DNA from: Streptomyces indicus
GTDB taxonomy: Bacteria > Actinomycetota > Actinomycetes > Streptomycetales > Streptomycetaceae
Length of the DNA stretch: 64,000 nt
Direction of reading: 5' to 3'
Assembly: GCF_900100315.1 (NCBI RefSeq)
Contig: NZ_FNFF01000022.1
Span: forward strand, 1 to 64,000
The notes under the pieces are model-generated. The model did no database searches, was not told the origin of the DNA, and saw only the letters and a list, made by a program, of their open reading frames with translations. This document shows positions 35,451-44,885 of the stretch, one piece after another. The translations under genes and the position numbers were made by a program. How positions within the stretch are numbered: position 1 is the first letter of the stretch; every line of letters starts with the position of its first letter.

Positions 35451-38033
35451 TCAGCCGGTCACCCGCCAGGTCGCGAGCGCCTCGTCGAAGATCTCCTGGC
35501 CGCCCAGCTGCCAGTTCTCCTCGTAGTCCGTGAAGTAGATCGCGTACTCCGTGCCGTCCTCGGCCACATAGCCCTGGTCGATGGCGTGCACGGTGCGGCC
35601 GGTCTCCTTCTCGGTGTACGTGTACTCCCAGATCGCGCCCGGCAGCCCGTGGAAGGTGTTCTCCTCCAGGCGGATCCGCTGATAGTCCGGGTTCTTCTGC
35701 GACTTCTTCTCGATCGTCAGGAAGTTCTCGTACGAGGTGACCTGGGCGTCCGGCACGATCCCGATCAGGAAGTGCCCGAAGCCGGTCGAACCGGCGTACG
35801 TGATCTGCCCGTTCTCCTCGCCCGTACGGCTCCAGACCTTCGGGACCGCGAGGGAGAAGCCGGCGGGATCGGTGACGATCCGGGAACCGGTGCCGGTGGC
35901 CGGGCTGTCGGAGGGGCCCTCCGCCGCGGGGTCGCCGGACGCGGACGGCTCGGCAGTCGGGGGCTCCGAACTCGGCGCCTGCGAGGGCGAGTCCGAGACC
36001 GACACCGAGGGCTTGGCATCCTCCTTGGCACCCGGGTCCTCGTCGTCCTTCTGGAGGAGCAGGAAGCCGGCCGTCGCACCGGCGCCGAGCGCGAGCGCCG
36101 CGGTCAGCGTGACCACCCACAGGGTGACGCGGGAGCGCTGCCCCTCCGGCGAGGACGGGGTCGGGTGCGGGGACGGATCCGGATAGGGAGGCGGGGACGT
36201 GGACGGGGGCGTGGACGGGGACGTGGGCGCGTAGGGGGCAGCGGGGGTCTGCTGCTGCGGGTAGCCGTATCCCGGGGCGGGCGGGTGCACCTGCCCCTGC
36301 GTCTCCGCCTGTCCGTGACCGCCGCTCTGCAACGCCTCGGAGTCAGGCGCGAGTTGAGCACCCGGAGCGCCGTGAGCATCCTGCGCGGCCGCCGTCGGCG
36401 CGTACCCCGGCGCGTACGGGGCGTAGGGCGCAGGCTGTACGGCCGCGCCGCCGGTCATGCGCAGCACGTACGGGCCGAGGAAGACCGCCGCCGAGAGCCA
36501 GAGCAGCCCGAACAGCAGCACCTCCGCGATGTCGACCGCGACCTCCGCGCCGCCCGCGCCGCCGAACCCGCCGAACTCCGTGCTCTCGCCGTCGGCTCCG
36601 AGGCCGGACAGCGCGCACACCACGAGCAGCAGGACGAAGAACAGGCCTGCCACCAGGACCTGTTCGCCCCGGTTCGGGTGCCGGCGGGCCGCGAGCACGC
36701 CGACCGTGAGGGCGCAGACCGCGCCGAGCGCGAGGCCGCCCACCAGGGCCCAGTCGCCGGCGAGGTCGGAGAGTTCGGACAGGCCGATCGTCTCGGACTC
36801 CGTGCCCCCGCCACCGAAGTTCGAGCTGCCCTTGGCCGTGAACTCCAGCGAGCCGCCCCAGCCGATGCCGAGCGCCGCGGCGCCGATGTTCGGCAGGAAG
36901 GCCAGCAGGACGAGCAGCCCCTCCTTCTCCATGTCGTCGAGGGAGGCCAGACACAGGTACGCGGTCACGGCGGCCACCGCGAGCACAACGGCCAGTGCGC
37001 GCAGGGCAGTTGCCGTGGCCCGTACGAAGGCCTGCGCGCCCGGGCGCACCGCGAGCCACTGCGCGAGGTCGTCCCGGTGCAGCAGCCCCACGGCGACGGC
37101 GGCCGTCAGACCGAGGGCGCCGAGCGCGGACAGGAACGGCAGCGAGGAGATCTCGACCCCCTCCACGGTGGGCTGCGCGAACAGGGCGAGCACCAGGACC
37201 CCGGCGGTGGCCAGCAGGGCGACCCGTACGGCGGCTTCGAGACCAGCGGTGCGGGAGGCGGCGGGTGCGGCGGCCTGGCGGTTACGGAGCATCCGTACGC
37301 CGATGAGCGTGGCCGCGATCCAGAGCGCGGTGAGGGTGAGCGGGGCGATGGACAGCGCAGCCGTGCCCGAGTCGGCGCCGCCGGTCTCGAACAGGCCCGA
37401 GCCGCCGCCGTAACCACCGTCGCCCCCGAAGCCCGAATCCCCGTCGGTGCCGAAGGGGTTGGAGTCCTCGGCGGGGCCCGTCACCTCGAAGCCGCCGCCG
37501 AGTCCCTGGAGGAGCAGCGCGAGGACGAGGCGGAGCCGGTCGGTGAAGGAGACGACGACCTCGTCGTCCTGTCCGTATGTGGGGATGGCGAGCGAGACCG
37601 AGGCGATCAGGAGCATGCCGAGGGGCCACAGCGCGGCCTGCGCGGACGCGGCCCAGCCACCACGGAAGGCCCGCCCGAGGAACGCGCCTACGGGGGAAGG
37701 CCCCGCGGGTGCGGGGGCGAAGGCGGGCGGGGGCAGGGGCGGGGCACCGGGCGCGGGGACGCTCGGCTCGGGAGTGCTCGGCACGGAGGCGCCAGGCGCG
37801 GGTGCGCTCGGCGGAGGGGGCGGGGTGCCAGGGGCTGCCGGAGGCGGGGTGCCGGGGACGGCCGGAGGCGGGGTACCTGGGACGGCCGGAGGCGGCAACT
37901 CCCCTCTCTCGCGCCCGCATTTCATGCAGAAGCGGGCCTCCTCCACGAACGGGGTGCCGCAATCTGGGCAGTACGAGGACAAGCCGGGCTCCAGGACATC
38001 AGGGACGGAGACGGGGTGAGCGGTGTTCCGCAC
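35451..38033 (-). CDS. Zinc-ribbon multi-pass membrane protein with extracellular sensor-like domain
   Basis: 860 residues. Layout: a zinc ribbon (Cys22, Cys25, Cys36, Cys39); a Pro-rich linker of PGTPPPA repeats (50-110); roughly ten membrane helices (130-545) broken by a Gly/Ser loop, resembling Streptomyces 'streptophobe'-type membrane proteins; a second Pro/Tyr/Gln-rich linker (560-640); a single helix VTLWVVTLTAALALGAGATAGFLLL; and a secreted domain from about 710 (DPAGFSLAVPKVWSR to DEALATWRVTG) of the type found outside some Streptomyces Ser/Thr kinases. No catalytic motif is visible. It may be a sensor or assembly factor; the function is unknown. GTG start at 38033. Confidence 0.75.
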   Translation of the reverse strand: MRNTAHPVSVPDVLEPGLSSYCPDCGTPFVEEARFCMKCGRERGELPPPAVPGTPPPAVPGTPPPAAPGTPPPPPSAPAPGASVPSTPEPSVPAPGAPPLPPPAFAPAPAGPSPVGAFLGRAFRGGWAASAQAALWPLGMLLIASVSLAIPTYGQDDEVVVSFTDRLRLVLALLLQGLGGGFEVTGPAEDSNPFGTDGDSGFGGDGGYGGGSGLFETGGADSGTAALSIAPLTLTALWIAATLIGVRMLRNRQAAAPAASRTAGLEAAVRVALLATAGVLVLALFAQPTVEGVEISSLPFLSALGALGLTAAVAVGLLHRDDLAQWLAVRPGAQAFVRATATALRALAVVLAVAAVTAYLCLASLDDMEKEGLLVLLAFLPNIGAAALGIGWGGSLEFTAKGSSNFGGGGTESETIGLSELSDLAGDWALVGGLALGAVCALTVGVLAARRHPNRGEQVLVAGLFFVLLLVVCALSGLGADGESTEFGGFGGAGGAEVAVDIAEVLLFGLLWLSAAVFLGPYVLRMTGGAAVQPAPYAPYAPGYAPTAAAQDAHGAPGAQLAPDSEALQSGGHGQAETQGQVHPPAPGYGYPQQQTPAAPYAPTSPSTPPSTSPPPYPDPSPHPTPSSPEGQRSRVTLWVVTLTAALALGAGATAGFLLLQKDDEDPGAKEDAKPSVSVSDSPSQAPSSEPPTAEPSASGDPAAEGPSDSPATGTGSRIVTDPAGFSLAVPKVWSRTGEENGQITYAGSTGFGHFLIGIVPDAQVTSYENFLTIEKKSQKNPDYQRIRLEENTFHGLPGAIWEYTYTEKETGRTVHAIDQGYVAEDGTEYAIYFTDYEENWQLGGQEIFDEALATWRVTG

Positions 38034-38152
38034 CCGTACGGACTCAGCTTGCCCCTGCGCCGGTTCCCGTCAACTCCCTTCCCGGGAGGGCCCGACGGGC
38101 CCGGCCGGCCCGACGGGCCCAGTGGACGCCCCACGCCTCAGAAGACCGAACC

Positions 38153-39088
38153 TCAGAACACCGACAGCCCCGTCAACGTCGTGAACGCGTCGAGCGCGTC
38201 CACCCCCGCCACCGAGTTCCCGCGCGCGTCCAGCCCCGGGCTCCACACGCACACCGTGCACCGGTTCGGCACGACCGCGACGATGCCGCCGCCGACACCG
38301 CTCTTGCCGGGCAGGCCGACGCGGTAGGCGAAGTCGCCCGCGGCGTCGTAGGTCCCGCAGGTCATCATCACCGCGTTGATCTGCTTGGCCTCGCTGCGGC
38401 TCAGCAGCCGCGAGCCGTCCGCGCGCACACCGTGCCGGGCCAGGAAGCCGGTGGCCAGGGCGAGATCGGCGCAGTCCATCTCGATCGAGCACTGCCGGAA
38501 GTAGTGGTCGAGCAGCGGCGGAATCGGCTGGCGGATATGCCCGTACGAGGCGATGAAGTGCGCGAGCGCGGCGTTGCGGTCCCCGTGGGCCGCCTCGGAC
38601 GCGGCGACTTCGAGGTCGAAGCGGAGCTCCGGGTTGCCGCTCTCGGCGCGCAGGAACGCGAGCAGGTCGGCGCTCGCGTCCCCGGTCGCGGTCTGGAGGC
38701 GGTCGGTGACCACGAGGGCGCCCGCGTTGATGAACGGATTGCGCGGGATGCCGTTCTCGTACTCCAGCTGCACCAGGGAGTTGAAGGGGTTACCGGAGGG
38801 CTCGCGCCCCACGTGGTCCCAGAGTTCGGCGCCCTCGTGCGCGAGGACGAGGGCGAGCGCGAACACCTTGGTGATCGACTGCGTGGAGAAGGGCGTACGC
38901 CACTCCCCCACCCCGCACACCCCGCCGTCGAGGTCGGCGACGGCCATGCCGAAGCGGTCGGGGTCCACGCAGGCGAGCGCGGGGATGTAGTCGGCGGAGC
39001 GGCCGCGGCCGGTCCTGATCCCGGCCGCGATCTCCTCGAGGACGGACAGATAGTGCTCGGCCTTCGGGGCCTCGTGCTCGTACGGCAT
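38153..39088 (-). CDS. glsA: Glutaminase A
   Basis: 311 residues, normal length. The serine-beta-lactamase-like fold has the catalytic SxxK as Ser71-Ile-Thr-Lys74 in STQSITKVF; EPSGNPFNSLVQLE, NPFINAGALVV and GKSGVGGGIVAVVP are further family blocks. It hydrolyses L-glutamine to glutamate and ammonia in the cytosol. It starts 3 bases after the menG stop and is probably co-transcribed with it, although no metabolic link is obvious. Confidence 0.95.
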   Translation of the reverse strand: MPYEHEAPKAEHYLSVLEEIAAGIRTGRGRSADYIPALACVDPDRFGMAVADLDGGVCGVGEWRTPFSTQSITKVFALALVLAHEGAELWDHVGREPSGNPFNSLVQLEYENGIPRNPFINAGALVVTDRLQTATGDASADLLAFLRAESGNPELRFDLEVAASEAAHGDRNAALAHFIASYGHIRQPIPPLLDHYFRQCSIEMDCADLALATGFLARHGVRADGSRLLSRSEAKQINAVMMTCGTYDAAGDFAYRVGLPGKSGVGGGIVAVVPNRCTVCVWSPGLDARGNSVAGVDALDAFTTLTGLSVF

Positions 39089-39091
39089 CGC

Positions 39092-39787
39092 TCAGGAAGC
39101 CTTGAAGCCCCGGTGGAGCGTGACGATGCCGCCGGACAGATTGCGCCAGGCGACCTTGCCCCAGCCGGCCTTCTGCAGCTTCGCGGCGAGCGCGGGCTGG
39201 TCCGGCCAGTCGCGGATGGACTCGGCGAGATAGACGTACGCGTCCGGGTTGGACGAGACCGCGCGCGCGACGGGCGGCAGCGCGCGCATCAGGTACTCGG
39301 TGTAGACGGTGCGGAACGGAGCCCAAGTCGGGTGGCTGAACTCGCAGATGACCACGCGTCCGCCGGGCTTGGTCACGCGGTACAGCTCGCGCAGCGCCTG
39401 GTCGGTCTGCTGCACGTTGCGCAGCCCGAAGGAGATGGTGACGGCGTCGAAGGTGTCGTCCTTGAACGGCAGCTTCGTGGCGTCGCCCGCGGTGAACGGC
39501 ATGTGCGGGTGGTTGCGCTTGCCCACCCGGAGCATGCCGAGCGAGAAGTCGCAGGGCACCACGTAGGCGCCGGCCTGGGCGAAGGGCTGGCTGGAGGTGG
39601 CGGTGCCGGCGGCGAGGTCGAGGATCTTCTGCGCGGGCCGGGCGTCGACGGCCTTCGCGACCTCCTTGCGCCATCGGCGGTCCTGCCCGAGCGACAGCAC
39701 GTCGTTGGTGAGGTCGTACTTCTCGGCGACGTCGTCGAACATCGAGGCGACTTCGTGCGGCTGCTTGTCCAAGGATGCGCGGGTCAC
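39092..39787 (-). CDS. menG: Demethylmenaquinone methyltransferase
   Basis: 231 residues. SAM-binding motif ILDLAAGTATSSQPFAQAG and the UbiE/MenG blocks NDVLSLGQDRRWR, ISFGLRNVQQTDQALREL and RVVICEFSHPTW are intact. It methylates the ring of demethylmenaquinone, the last step of menaquinone synthesis. The start is the GTG at 39787, giving MTRASLDKQPHEVASMFDDVA. In line with glsA downstream; the truncated amidohydrolase-like gene and mqnC lie upstream in the same direction. Confidence 0.94.
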   Translation of the reverse strand: MTRASLDKQPHEVASMFDDVAEKYDLTNDVLSLGQDRRWRKEVAKAVDARPAQKILDLAAGTATSSQPFAQAGAYVVPCDFSLGMLRVGKRNHPHMPFTAGDATKLPFKDDTFDAVTISFGLRNVQQTDQALRELYRVTKPGGRVVICEFSHPTWAPFRTVYTEYLMRALPPVARAVSSNPDAYVYLAESIRDWPDQPALAAKLQKAGWGKVAWRNLSGGIVTLHRGFKAS

Positions 39788-39896
39788 GTGCCCATCCTCT
39801 CAGGCCCGGATGGGCGGCCCTCGCTGTGGGGCGGGTGAGTGTCGTGTGGGGGTGGGCGGGGTGTGCCCGGTGGGCGCCTGCGGCGGAGGGCCGGAT

Positions 39897-40487
39897 TCAC
39901 CTGCCCCGGTACACCAACCGCCCGCCGATCACCGTGGCCACGCAGGTCGACGGTCCGAGGCGGACCAGGTCCTCGCGGGACTCGACGTCGAAGACCGCGA
40001 AGCGGGCCGGGCCGCCCACCACCAGCTGAGGCAGCAGCACCAGCGGCTTCGGGGACAGCGACACCGGGCCGGGGAGCTGTGCGGGGCGGGCCGCGAAGAC
40101 CAGCCCCACGCCCCGTACCGCGTCCAGCGCCGCCTTCGACCTGAGCTCGCCCGCGATCGCCACCGTCCCGTGCGCGAGCAGCCGCTGGACACCCCGGCGG
40201 GCCGAGGGGCCGAGGCGGGACGGATCGGTGCGGAAGAGTTCACGGGCGCGCTCGCCGCCGATCGGCAGCGTGCCGAACTTCTCCGCCTCGCGCGGGTCCG
40301 GGTGGTAGGTCGACTCCAGGATCTCCGGGCCGTACGGGTTGAGGAGCCCCGGCGTGAGGAGGCCCGGCCAGCGGCGCACCCGGGCGGACGGGTGGGCCGC
40401 GGTCAGTTCCTCGGGAGAGCCCAGAGCTGCGACGGTGTCCCCGTCCACGAGGACAGCGGACGAGCCGGTGACGTGAAGGGTCAGCAA
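39897..40487 (-). CDS. Amidohydrolase/imidazolonepropionase-like protein lacking the catalytic barrel
   Basis: 196 residues from a TTG at 40487. The N-terminal strands (LHVTGSSAVLVDGDTVAALGSPEEL), LLTPGLLNPYGPEILEST and the C-terminal ARFAVFDVESREDLVRLGPSTCVATVIGGRLVYRG match the outer composite domain of amidohydrolases of the imidazolonepropionase type. The metal-binding HxH expected after PGL is absent and most of the TIM barrel is missing. It begins 7 bases after mqnC, in the same direction, and menG follows. A part in menaquinone synthesis is suggested only by location. Confidence 0.75.
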   Translation of the reverse strand: MLTLHVTGSSAVLVDGDTVAALGSPEELTAAHPSARVRRWPGLLTPGLLNPYGPEILESTYHPDPREAEKFGTLPIGGERARELFRTDPSRLGPSARRGVQRLLAHGTVAIAGELRSKAALDAVRGVGLVFAARPAQLPGPVSLSPKPLVLLPQLVVGGPARFAVFDVESREDLVRLGPSTCVATVIGGRLVYRGR

Positions 40488-40494
40488 AACAGGC

Positions 40495-41694
40495 TCAGTT
40501 GGCCGGGAGCAGCTTGAGCTCCGGGTGGGCCGTGCCGCCCTCGATCGCCGTGGAGGAGATGTGCGAGGCCACGCGCGCGTCCACCGGGTCGTTCGCCGGG
40601 TCGTCGTGCACGACCAGGTGCTCGTACGTGGTCGAGCGCTGCGCCGGGACGCGGTCCGCGGTGCGGATCATCTCGATGATCTCCTGGAGGTTCGAGCGGT
40701 GCTTGGCACCGGCCGAGGAGACCACGTTCTCCTCCAGCATCACCGAGCCGAGGTCGTCCGCGCCGTAGTGCAGCGTCAGCTGGCCGACCTCCTTGCCGGT
40801 GGTCAGCCAGGAGCCCTGGATGTGCGCGACGTTGTCCAGGAAGAGGCGGGCGATCGCGATCATCCGCAGGTACTCGAAGAGCGTGGCCTGCGTCTGGCCG
40901 CGCAGCTTGTTGTTCTGCGGCTGGTAGGTGTACGGGATGAACGCGCGGAAGCCGCCCGTGCGGTCCTGCACGTCACGGATCATGCGCAGGTGCTCGATGC
41001 GCTCGGCGTTGGTCTCGCCGGTGCCCATGAGCATCGTGGAGGTGGACTCCACGCCCAGGTTGTGCGCGATCTCCATGATCTCCAGCCAGCGCTCGCCGGA
41101 CTCCTTGAGCGGGGCGATCGCCTTGCGGGGACGCTCCGGGAGCAGCTCGGCGCCGGCGCCCGCGAAGGAGTCGAGACCGGCCGCGTGGATCCGGCGGATG
41201 GCCTCCTCGGCGCTCACACCGGAGATCCGCGCCATGTGCTCGACCTCGCTCGCCCCCAGCGAATGGATCACCAGCTGCGGATAGGCCTTCTTGATCGCCG
41301 AGAAGTGCTCCTCGTAGTACTCCACACCGAAGTCCGGGTGGTGGCCGCCCTGGAACATGATCTGCGTGCCGCCCAGCTCGACCGTCTCCGCGCAGCGGCG
41401 CAGGATGTCGTCGAGGTCGCGGGTCCAGCCCTTGGCCGTGTCCTTCGGCGGGGCGTAGAAGGCGCAGAACTTGCAGGCCGTCACGCAGACGTTGGTGTAG
41501 TTGATGTTCCGCTCGATGATGTACGTCGCGATGTGCTCCGTACCGGCGTAGCGGCGGCGGCGCGCGGCGTCCGCGGCGGCGCCCAGCGCGTGCAGCGGGG
41601 CGTGCCGGTAGAGGTCGAGGGCCTCTTCGGGGGTGATCCGCCCACCCTCGGCGGCGCGGTCGAGAATCGACTGGAGTGCGGCCTTCTCGGTCAC
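40495..41694 (-). CDS. mqnC: Cyclic dehypoxanthinyl futalosine synthase
   Basis: 399 residues. The radical-SAM cluster motif CxxxCxxC is Cys70-Cys74-Cys77 in NVCVTACKFCAF; FQGGHHPDFGVEYYEEHF, SLGASEVEHMARIS and LPERPRKAIAPLKESG are MqnC-type blocks. It cyclises dehypoxanthinyl futalosine to the cyclic form in the futalosine route to menaquinone. GTG start at 41694. It is the first gene of the leftward group mqnC - amidohydrolase-like - menG - glsA. Confidence 0.95.
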   Translation of the reverse strand: MTEKAALQSILDRAAEGGRITPEEALDLYRHAPLHALGAAADAARRRRYAGTEHIATYIIERNINYTNVCVTACKFCAFYAPPKDTAKGWTRDLDDILRRCAETVELGGTQIMFQGGHHPDFGVEYYEEHFSAIKKAYPQLVIHSLGASEVEHMARISGVSAEEAIRRIHAAGLDSFAGAGAELLPERPRKAIAPLKESGERWLEIMEIAHNLGVESTSTMLMGTGETNAERIEHLRMIRDVQDRTGGFRAFIPYTYQPQNNKLRGQTQATLFEYLRMIAIARLFLDNVAHIQGSWLTTGKEVGQLTLHYGADDLGSVMLEENVVSSAGAKHRSNLQEIIEMIRTADRVPAQRSTTYEHLVVHDDPANDPVDARVASHISSTAIEGGTAHPELKLLPAN

Positions 41695-41762
41695 CGGGTC
41701 CCTTTCGGCAGGCTTCCACTACGGACCGATCCAGCGTACGCCAGCGGCCTGCGCGGGTTTCC

Positions 41763-41778
41763 GGGGGATCCGTCCCCC
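41763..41778 (-). terminator. Small hairpin after the Ser/Thr kinase gene
   Basis: GGGGGA-TCCG-TCCCCC, 32 bases beyond the kinase stop. It is short, so only a weak terminator candidate. Confidence 0.35.
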
Positions 41779-41809
41779 TCACCGCCCGGCCGTCCCCAGC
41801 CCCGGGGCG

Positions 41810-43555
41810 CTAGCCGACCTTCGAGAGCCGGGCCCGCGGGTCGCCGCCGTCCGGGTTCTCGGAGGCGTACTGAAGATCGTCACCTACCGGGGTCAGCCGT
41901 ACGACGTGGTCGTTCTGCGTGCAGCGCGCGTCCCCCTTGTTCTTCGCCCGGCCGGTGGCGACCAGCTCCTTCTCGGACACGGACTTCAGGATCAGGACGT
42001 CCGTGCAGGTGCTCGCACCGAGCTCGTCCGTCATGCTCGCGCTGCCGATCTCCTTGCCGACGGCCGCCTGCTGCACCGTCACCTTCACCGTGCCCGCGGG
42101 CAGCAGGCCGTCGAGCGCCTGGGCCTTGCCCTCCCAGGTGCCGAGGTAGCGCTCGGGGATCTCGTTCAGCTGCTCGCCGGAGCCGCCGCTGCCGCCGGGC
42201 TCCTGCGAGGGGGTGGCCGACTGCGTGGCCGCCGGCGGTCTGGTCGACTGGTCGGTCCCGCCGCCCGCACCGCTGTCCGCGCCGCGGTCGGGGAGCATGT
42301 TGAACACGAACACCCCGCCCAGGCTCACCGCCGCGACGGCGCTCGCGACGGCGAGGGCCAGGGTGCAACTCACCTTGCGCCCGCGCCCGTTGTCGCCCTG
42401 CGCGGTGGCGGCCGTCACCGAGACGGACAGCCGGCCCGGCGTGGGCACGGCGTCGGCCGGCGCCGCGGACGGGCCACCGGCCGTGGCGGGCTCGGAAGAC
42501 TGCGCGGCCGCCGGTGCAGCTCCCTGTGCGGATCCCTGTGCCGATTCCTGTACGGGGGCCGGTATGTAGGAGGGGTCCGGCGGCCCGAACACCCCGGCGC
42601 CCACCGCGGGCTTGCTGAACTCCACCGGCCCCGAGGCGGGCGGCGGTGCCACCGGCTCCAGGTCGAGCAGGCGTACGGCGGTCCTGCTGACCTGCTCGAC
42701 CAGCGGGCCCGGCAGCCAGCCCGCCGCCACCAGTTCCGCCGCGCCGCCGGGCGCGAGCCGGCGGGCCACCTCCTCGGGGGCCGGCCGGGCCGCGGGGTCC
42801 TTGGCCAGGCAGGCGAGGACCACCTCGCGCAAGTCCCCGCCGGGGAGCGGGACTTCGGGCTCGGTGTGCACGACCTGGTAGAGCAGGGCCGCCGAGGAGT
42901 CCCCGGTGAAGGGGGCGGTGCCGGTGGCCGCGTACGCGAGGACGGCGCCGAGCGAGAAGACGTCCGAGGCGCCGCTGACGCCCTGGCCGAGGATCTGCTC
43001 GGGGGCCATGTAGCCGGGCGAGCCGATCGAGACGCCGGAGGAGGTGAGCGAGGCCGTGCCGTCCGTGGCGCGGGCGATGCCGAAGTCGATCAGGCGCGGG
43101 CCGTCCAGGGCGAGCAGCACGTTCGACGGTTTGACGTCGCGGTGGATCAGGTCGAGGGCGTGCACGGCCGCGAGCGCCTCGCCGAGTCCGGCGCCGAGCA
43201 CCCGTACCGAATGATCGGGCAGCGAGCGCAGCGTGCCCCGCTCGCCCACCGCGTCCGACAGCGAGGGACCGGCGACATAGCCGGTGGCCACCCACGGCAC
43301 GGCGGCCGTGGGGTCGGCGTCGAGCACGGGGGCGGTCCAGGCGCCGCCGACCCGGCGCGCGGCCTCCACCTCGCGCCGGAAGCGCTCGCGGAACTCCTCG
43401 TCGAGCGCGAAGTGCGGGTGCACGACCTTGACGGCGACGGTCCGCCCGCCGGTGCTGCGGCCCAGGTAGACCCGGCCCATGCCGCCGGCGCCCAGGCGCC
43501 CGAGCAGCCGGTACGGGCCGATGGCGGTCGGTTCGCCCGCTTCGAGCGGCTGCAT
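41810..43555 (-). CDS. Membrane-anchored serine/threonine protein kinase
   Basis: 581 residues. Kinase domain at residues 14-275: glycine loop GRLGAGGMGRVYLG, Lys43 in VAVKVV, HRDVKPSN (138-145), DFG (157-159) and the activation-segment GSPGYMAPEQ. All catalytic residues are present. A Pro/Ala-rich juxtamembrane linker (300-400), one transmembrane helix near 415 (LALAVASAVAAVSLGGVFVF), a Ser/Thr/Gly linker and an extracellular C-terminal domain of about 130 residues follow (YLGTWEGKAQALDG). The outside domain has no PASTA repeats. The ligand is unknown. It is 115 bp upstream of mqnC in the same direction. Confidence 0.92.
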   Translation of the reverse strand: MQPLEAGEPTAIGPYRLLGRLGAGGMGRVYLGRSTGGRTVAVKVVHPHFALDEEFRERFRREVEAARRVGGAWTAPVLDADPTAAVPWVATGYVAGPSLSDAVGERGTLRSLPDHSVRVLGAGLGEALAAVHALDLIHRDVKPSNVLLALDGPRLIDFGIARATDGTASLTSSGVSIGSPGYMAPEQILGQGVSGASDVFSLGAVLAYAATGTAPFTGDSSAALLYQVVHTEPEVPLPGGDLREVVLACLAKDPAARPAPEEVARRLAPGGAAELVAAGWLPGPLVEQVSRTAVRLLDLEPVAPPPASGPVEFSKPAVGAGVFGPPDPSYIPAPVQESAQGSAQGAAPAAAQSSEPATAGGPSAAPADAVPTPGRLSVSVTAATAQGDNGRGRKVSCTLALAVASAVAAVSLGGVFVFNMLPDRGADSGAGGGTDQSTRPPAATQSATPSQEPGGSGGSGEQLNEIPERYLGTWEGKAQALDGLLPAGTVKVTVQQAAVGKEIGSASMTDELGASTCTDVLILKSVSEKELVATGRAKNKGDARCTQNDHVVRLTPVGDDLQYASENPDGGDPRARLSKVG

Positions 43556-43827
43556 GGTGTCGGCCTCCCCCGATGTACCTCACTGACCTCGGCCGTACGG
43601 CGCGCCGGCCCACGGCCCCGGACCTCACCGGCCTCGGCTAGGAGCAGCGTAGGCCCGCGGGGGGTGGGCGCAGTGGCCCGGATCACCTTCTGCCACAGGC
43701 AACCGCATAGGTCGCCTTTGCCTCTTTATGTCCGGAATCAGGACGCCGGAGCGCGTCCTCACCACCCCTGTACCGCCCCCGTCCCCTTTCCTTCCTGTCC
43801 CCTTCCCTTCCTGCCCGGAGAACTCCC

Positions 43828-44865
43828 ATGAAGCGCCTGACGCATCTGAAGCGCCCGTACATCACGGTGGTGATCACCACCGTGGCCATCGCCGCCGCCC
43901 TCGTCGCCGTCCTGCGGCCGGGCGGTCATCAGGACGAGGTCAGCTACGGCGGCTCGCGGCCGGTGACCCAGGCGAAGGCGACTCCGGGCTCGGACGTGCA
44001 GCTGCCCACCAATCCGCGCACCTGGGAGACCCAGCGCACCCTCGCCGACGGCACCACGATCGGCGTGACGACGCTGCACGGCGAGAAGTCGGGCTTCACC
44101 GGCAAGGTGTGGGTCTGGGCGCCGAAGGAGTACAGCGACCCGAAGTACGCGAACAGCGCCTTTCCGGTGATGATCGCGCTGCCCGGCTCGTACGGCTTCC
44201 CCAACAACTACTGGTGGGGCACCGACTTCGCGCTCCAGGAGAAGGTCGCGCAGGCCGCGGCCCAGGGGAAGAGCAAGCCGTACATCATCGTGATGCCGGT
44301 CCAGAACCCGAACCGGGACCACTACTACGACGGCGCCGACATCCCGGGCCAGCCGAAGATGGGCACCTGGATGTCGGACGACGTGCCGAACCTGGTCAAG
44401 GAGAACTTCCGTACGCTCCGCTCCCCCGAGGGCTGGGGCTTCTTCGGCTCGTCCTCCGGCGGCTACATCGGCCTGAAGATGGCGCTCCAGCACCCGGACA
44501 AGTTCGGCTTCGCCATCGCCGGCGGCCCCGACACCTACCCCGACTCGCCGCTCTGGAAGGGCCACGAGAAGGAGAAGCAGGCGAACAACCCCGAGCAGCT
44601 GGCCGCGGACCTGATCAGGAAGGGCGGACCGGTCAAGGTCCGCATCACCTTCCTGATGGGCGACAAGGAGCCCGCGAAGGACCTGGCGCGGATCAAGGAC
44701 TTCATGGCGAAGTACGGCAAGGGTCCGGTCGCGACCGACCTGCACATGATCGCCAACGCCGGGCACGACGGCTACAAGTACGGGGCCGCCCTGTTCGACG
44801 GCCCGCTGCAGAAGATCAGCGAGCACGTCCCGGGTCCCACGGCCGGACAGGCCCCGGCCGCCTGA
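43828..44865 (+). CDS. Secreted or anchored esterase, alpha/beta-hydrolase of the esterase-D/antigen-85 type
   Basis: 345 residues. An N-terminal signal/anchor (YITVVITTVAIAAALVAVL) is followed by the fold of PF00756 esterases: VMIALPGSYGFPNNYWWGTD, then IIVMPVQNPNRDHYYDG, nucleophile motif GSSSGG (Ser209) after WGFF, and ANAGHDGYKYG carrying the probable catalytic histidine. It may act on acylated cell-surface compounds; the substrate is unknown. The ATG at 43828 has GGAGAACT upstream. It is divergent from the kinase gene and convergent with mqnA. Confidence 0.82.
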   Translation: MKRLTHLKRPYITVVITTVAIAAALVAVLRPGGHQDEVSYGGSRPVTQAKATPGSDVQLPTNPRTWETQRTLADGTTIGVTTLHGEKSGFTGKVWVWAPKEYSDPKYANSAFPVMIALPGSYGFPNNYWWGTDFALQEKVAQAAAQGKSKPYIIVMPVQNPNRDHYYDGADIPGQPKMGTWMSDDVPNLVKENFRTLRSPEGWGFFGSSSGGYIGLKMALQHPDKFGFAIAGGPDTYPDSPLWKGHEKEKQANNPEQLAADLIRKGGPVKVRITFLMGDKEPAKDLARIKDFMAKYGKGPVATDLHMIANAGHDGYKYGAALFDGPLQKISEHVPGPTAGQAPAA

Positions 44866-44885
44866 GGACCGGAGCGCACGCCCGT

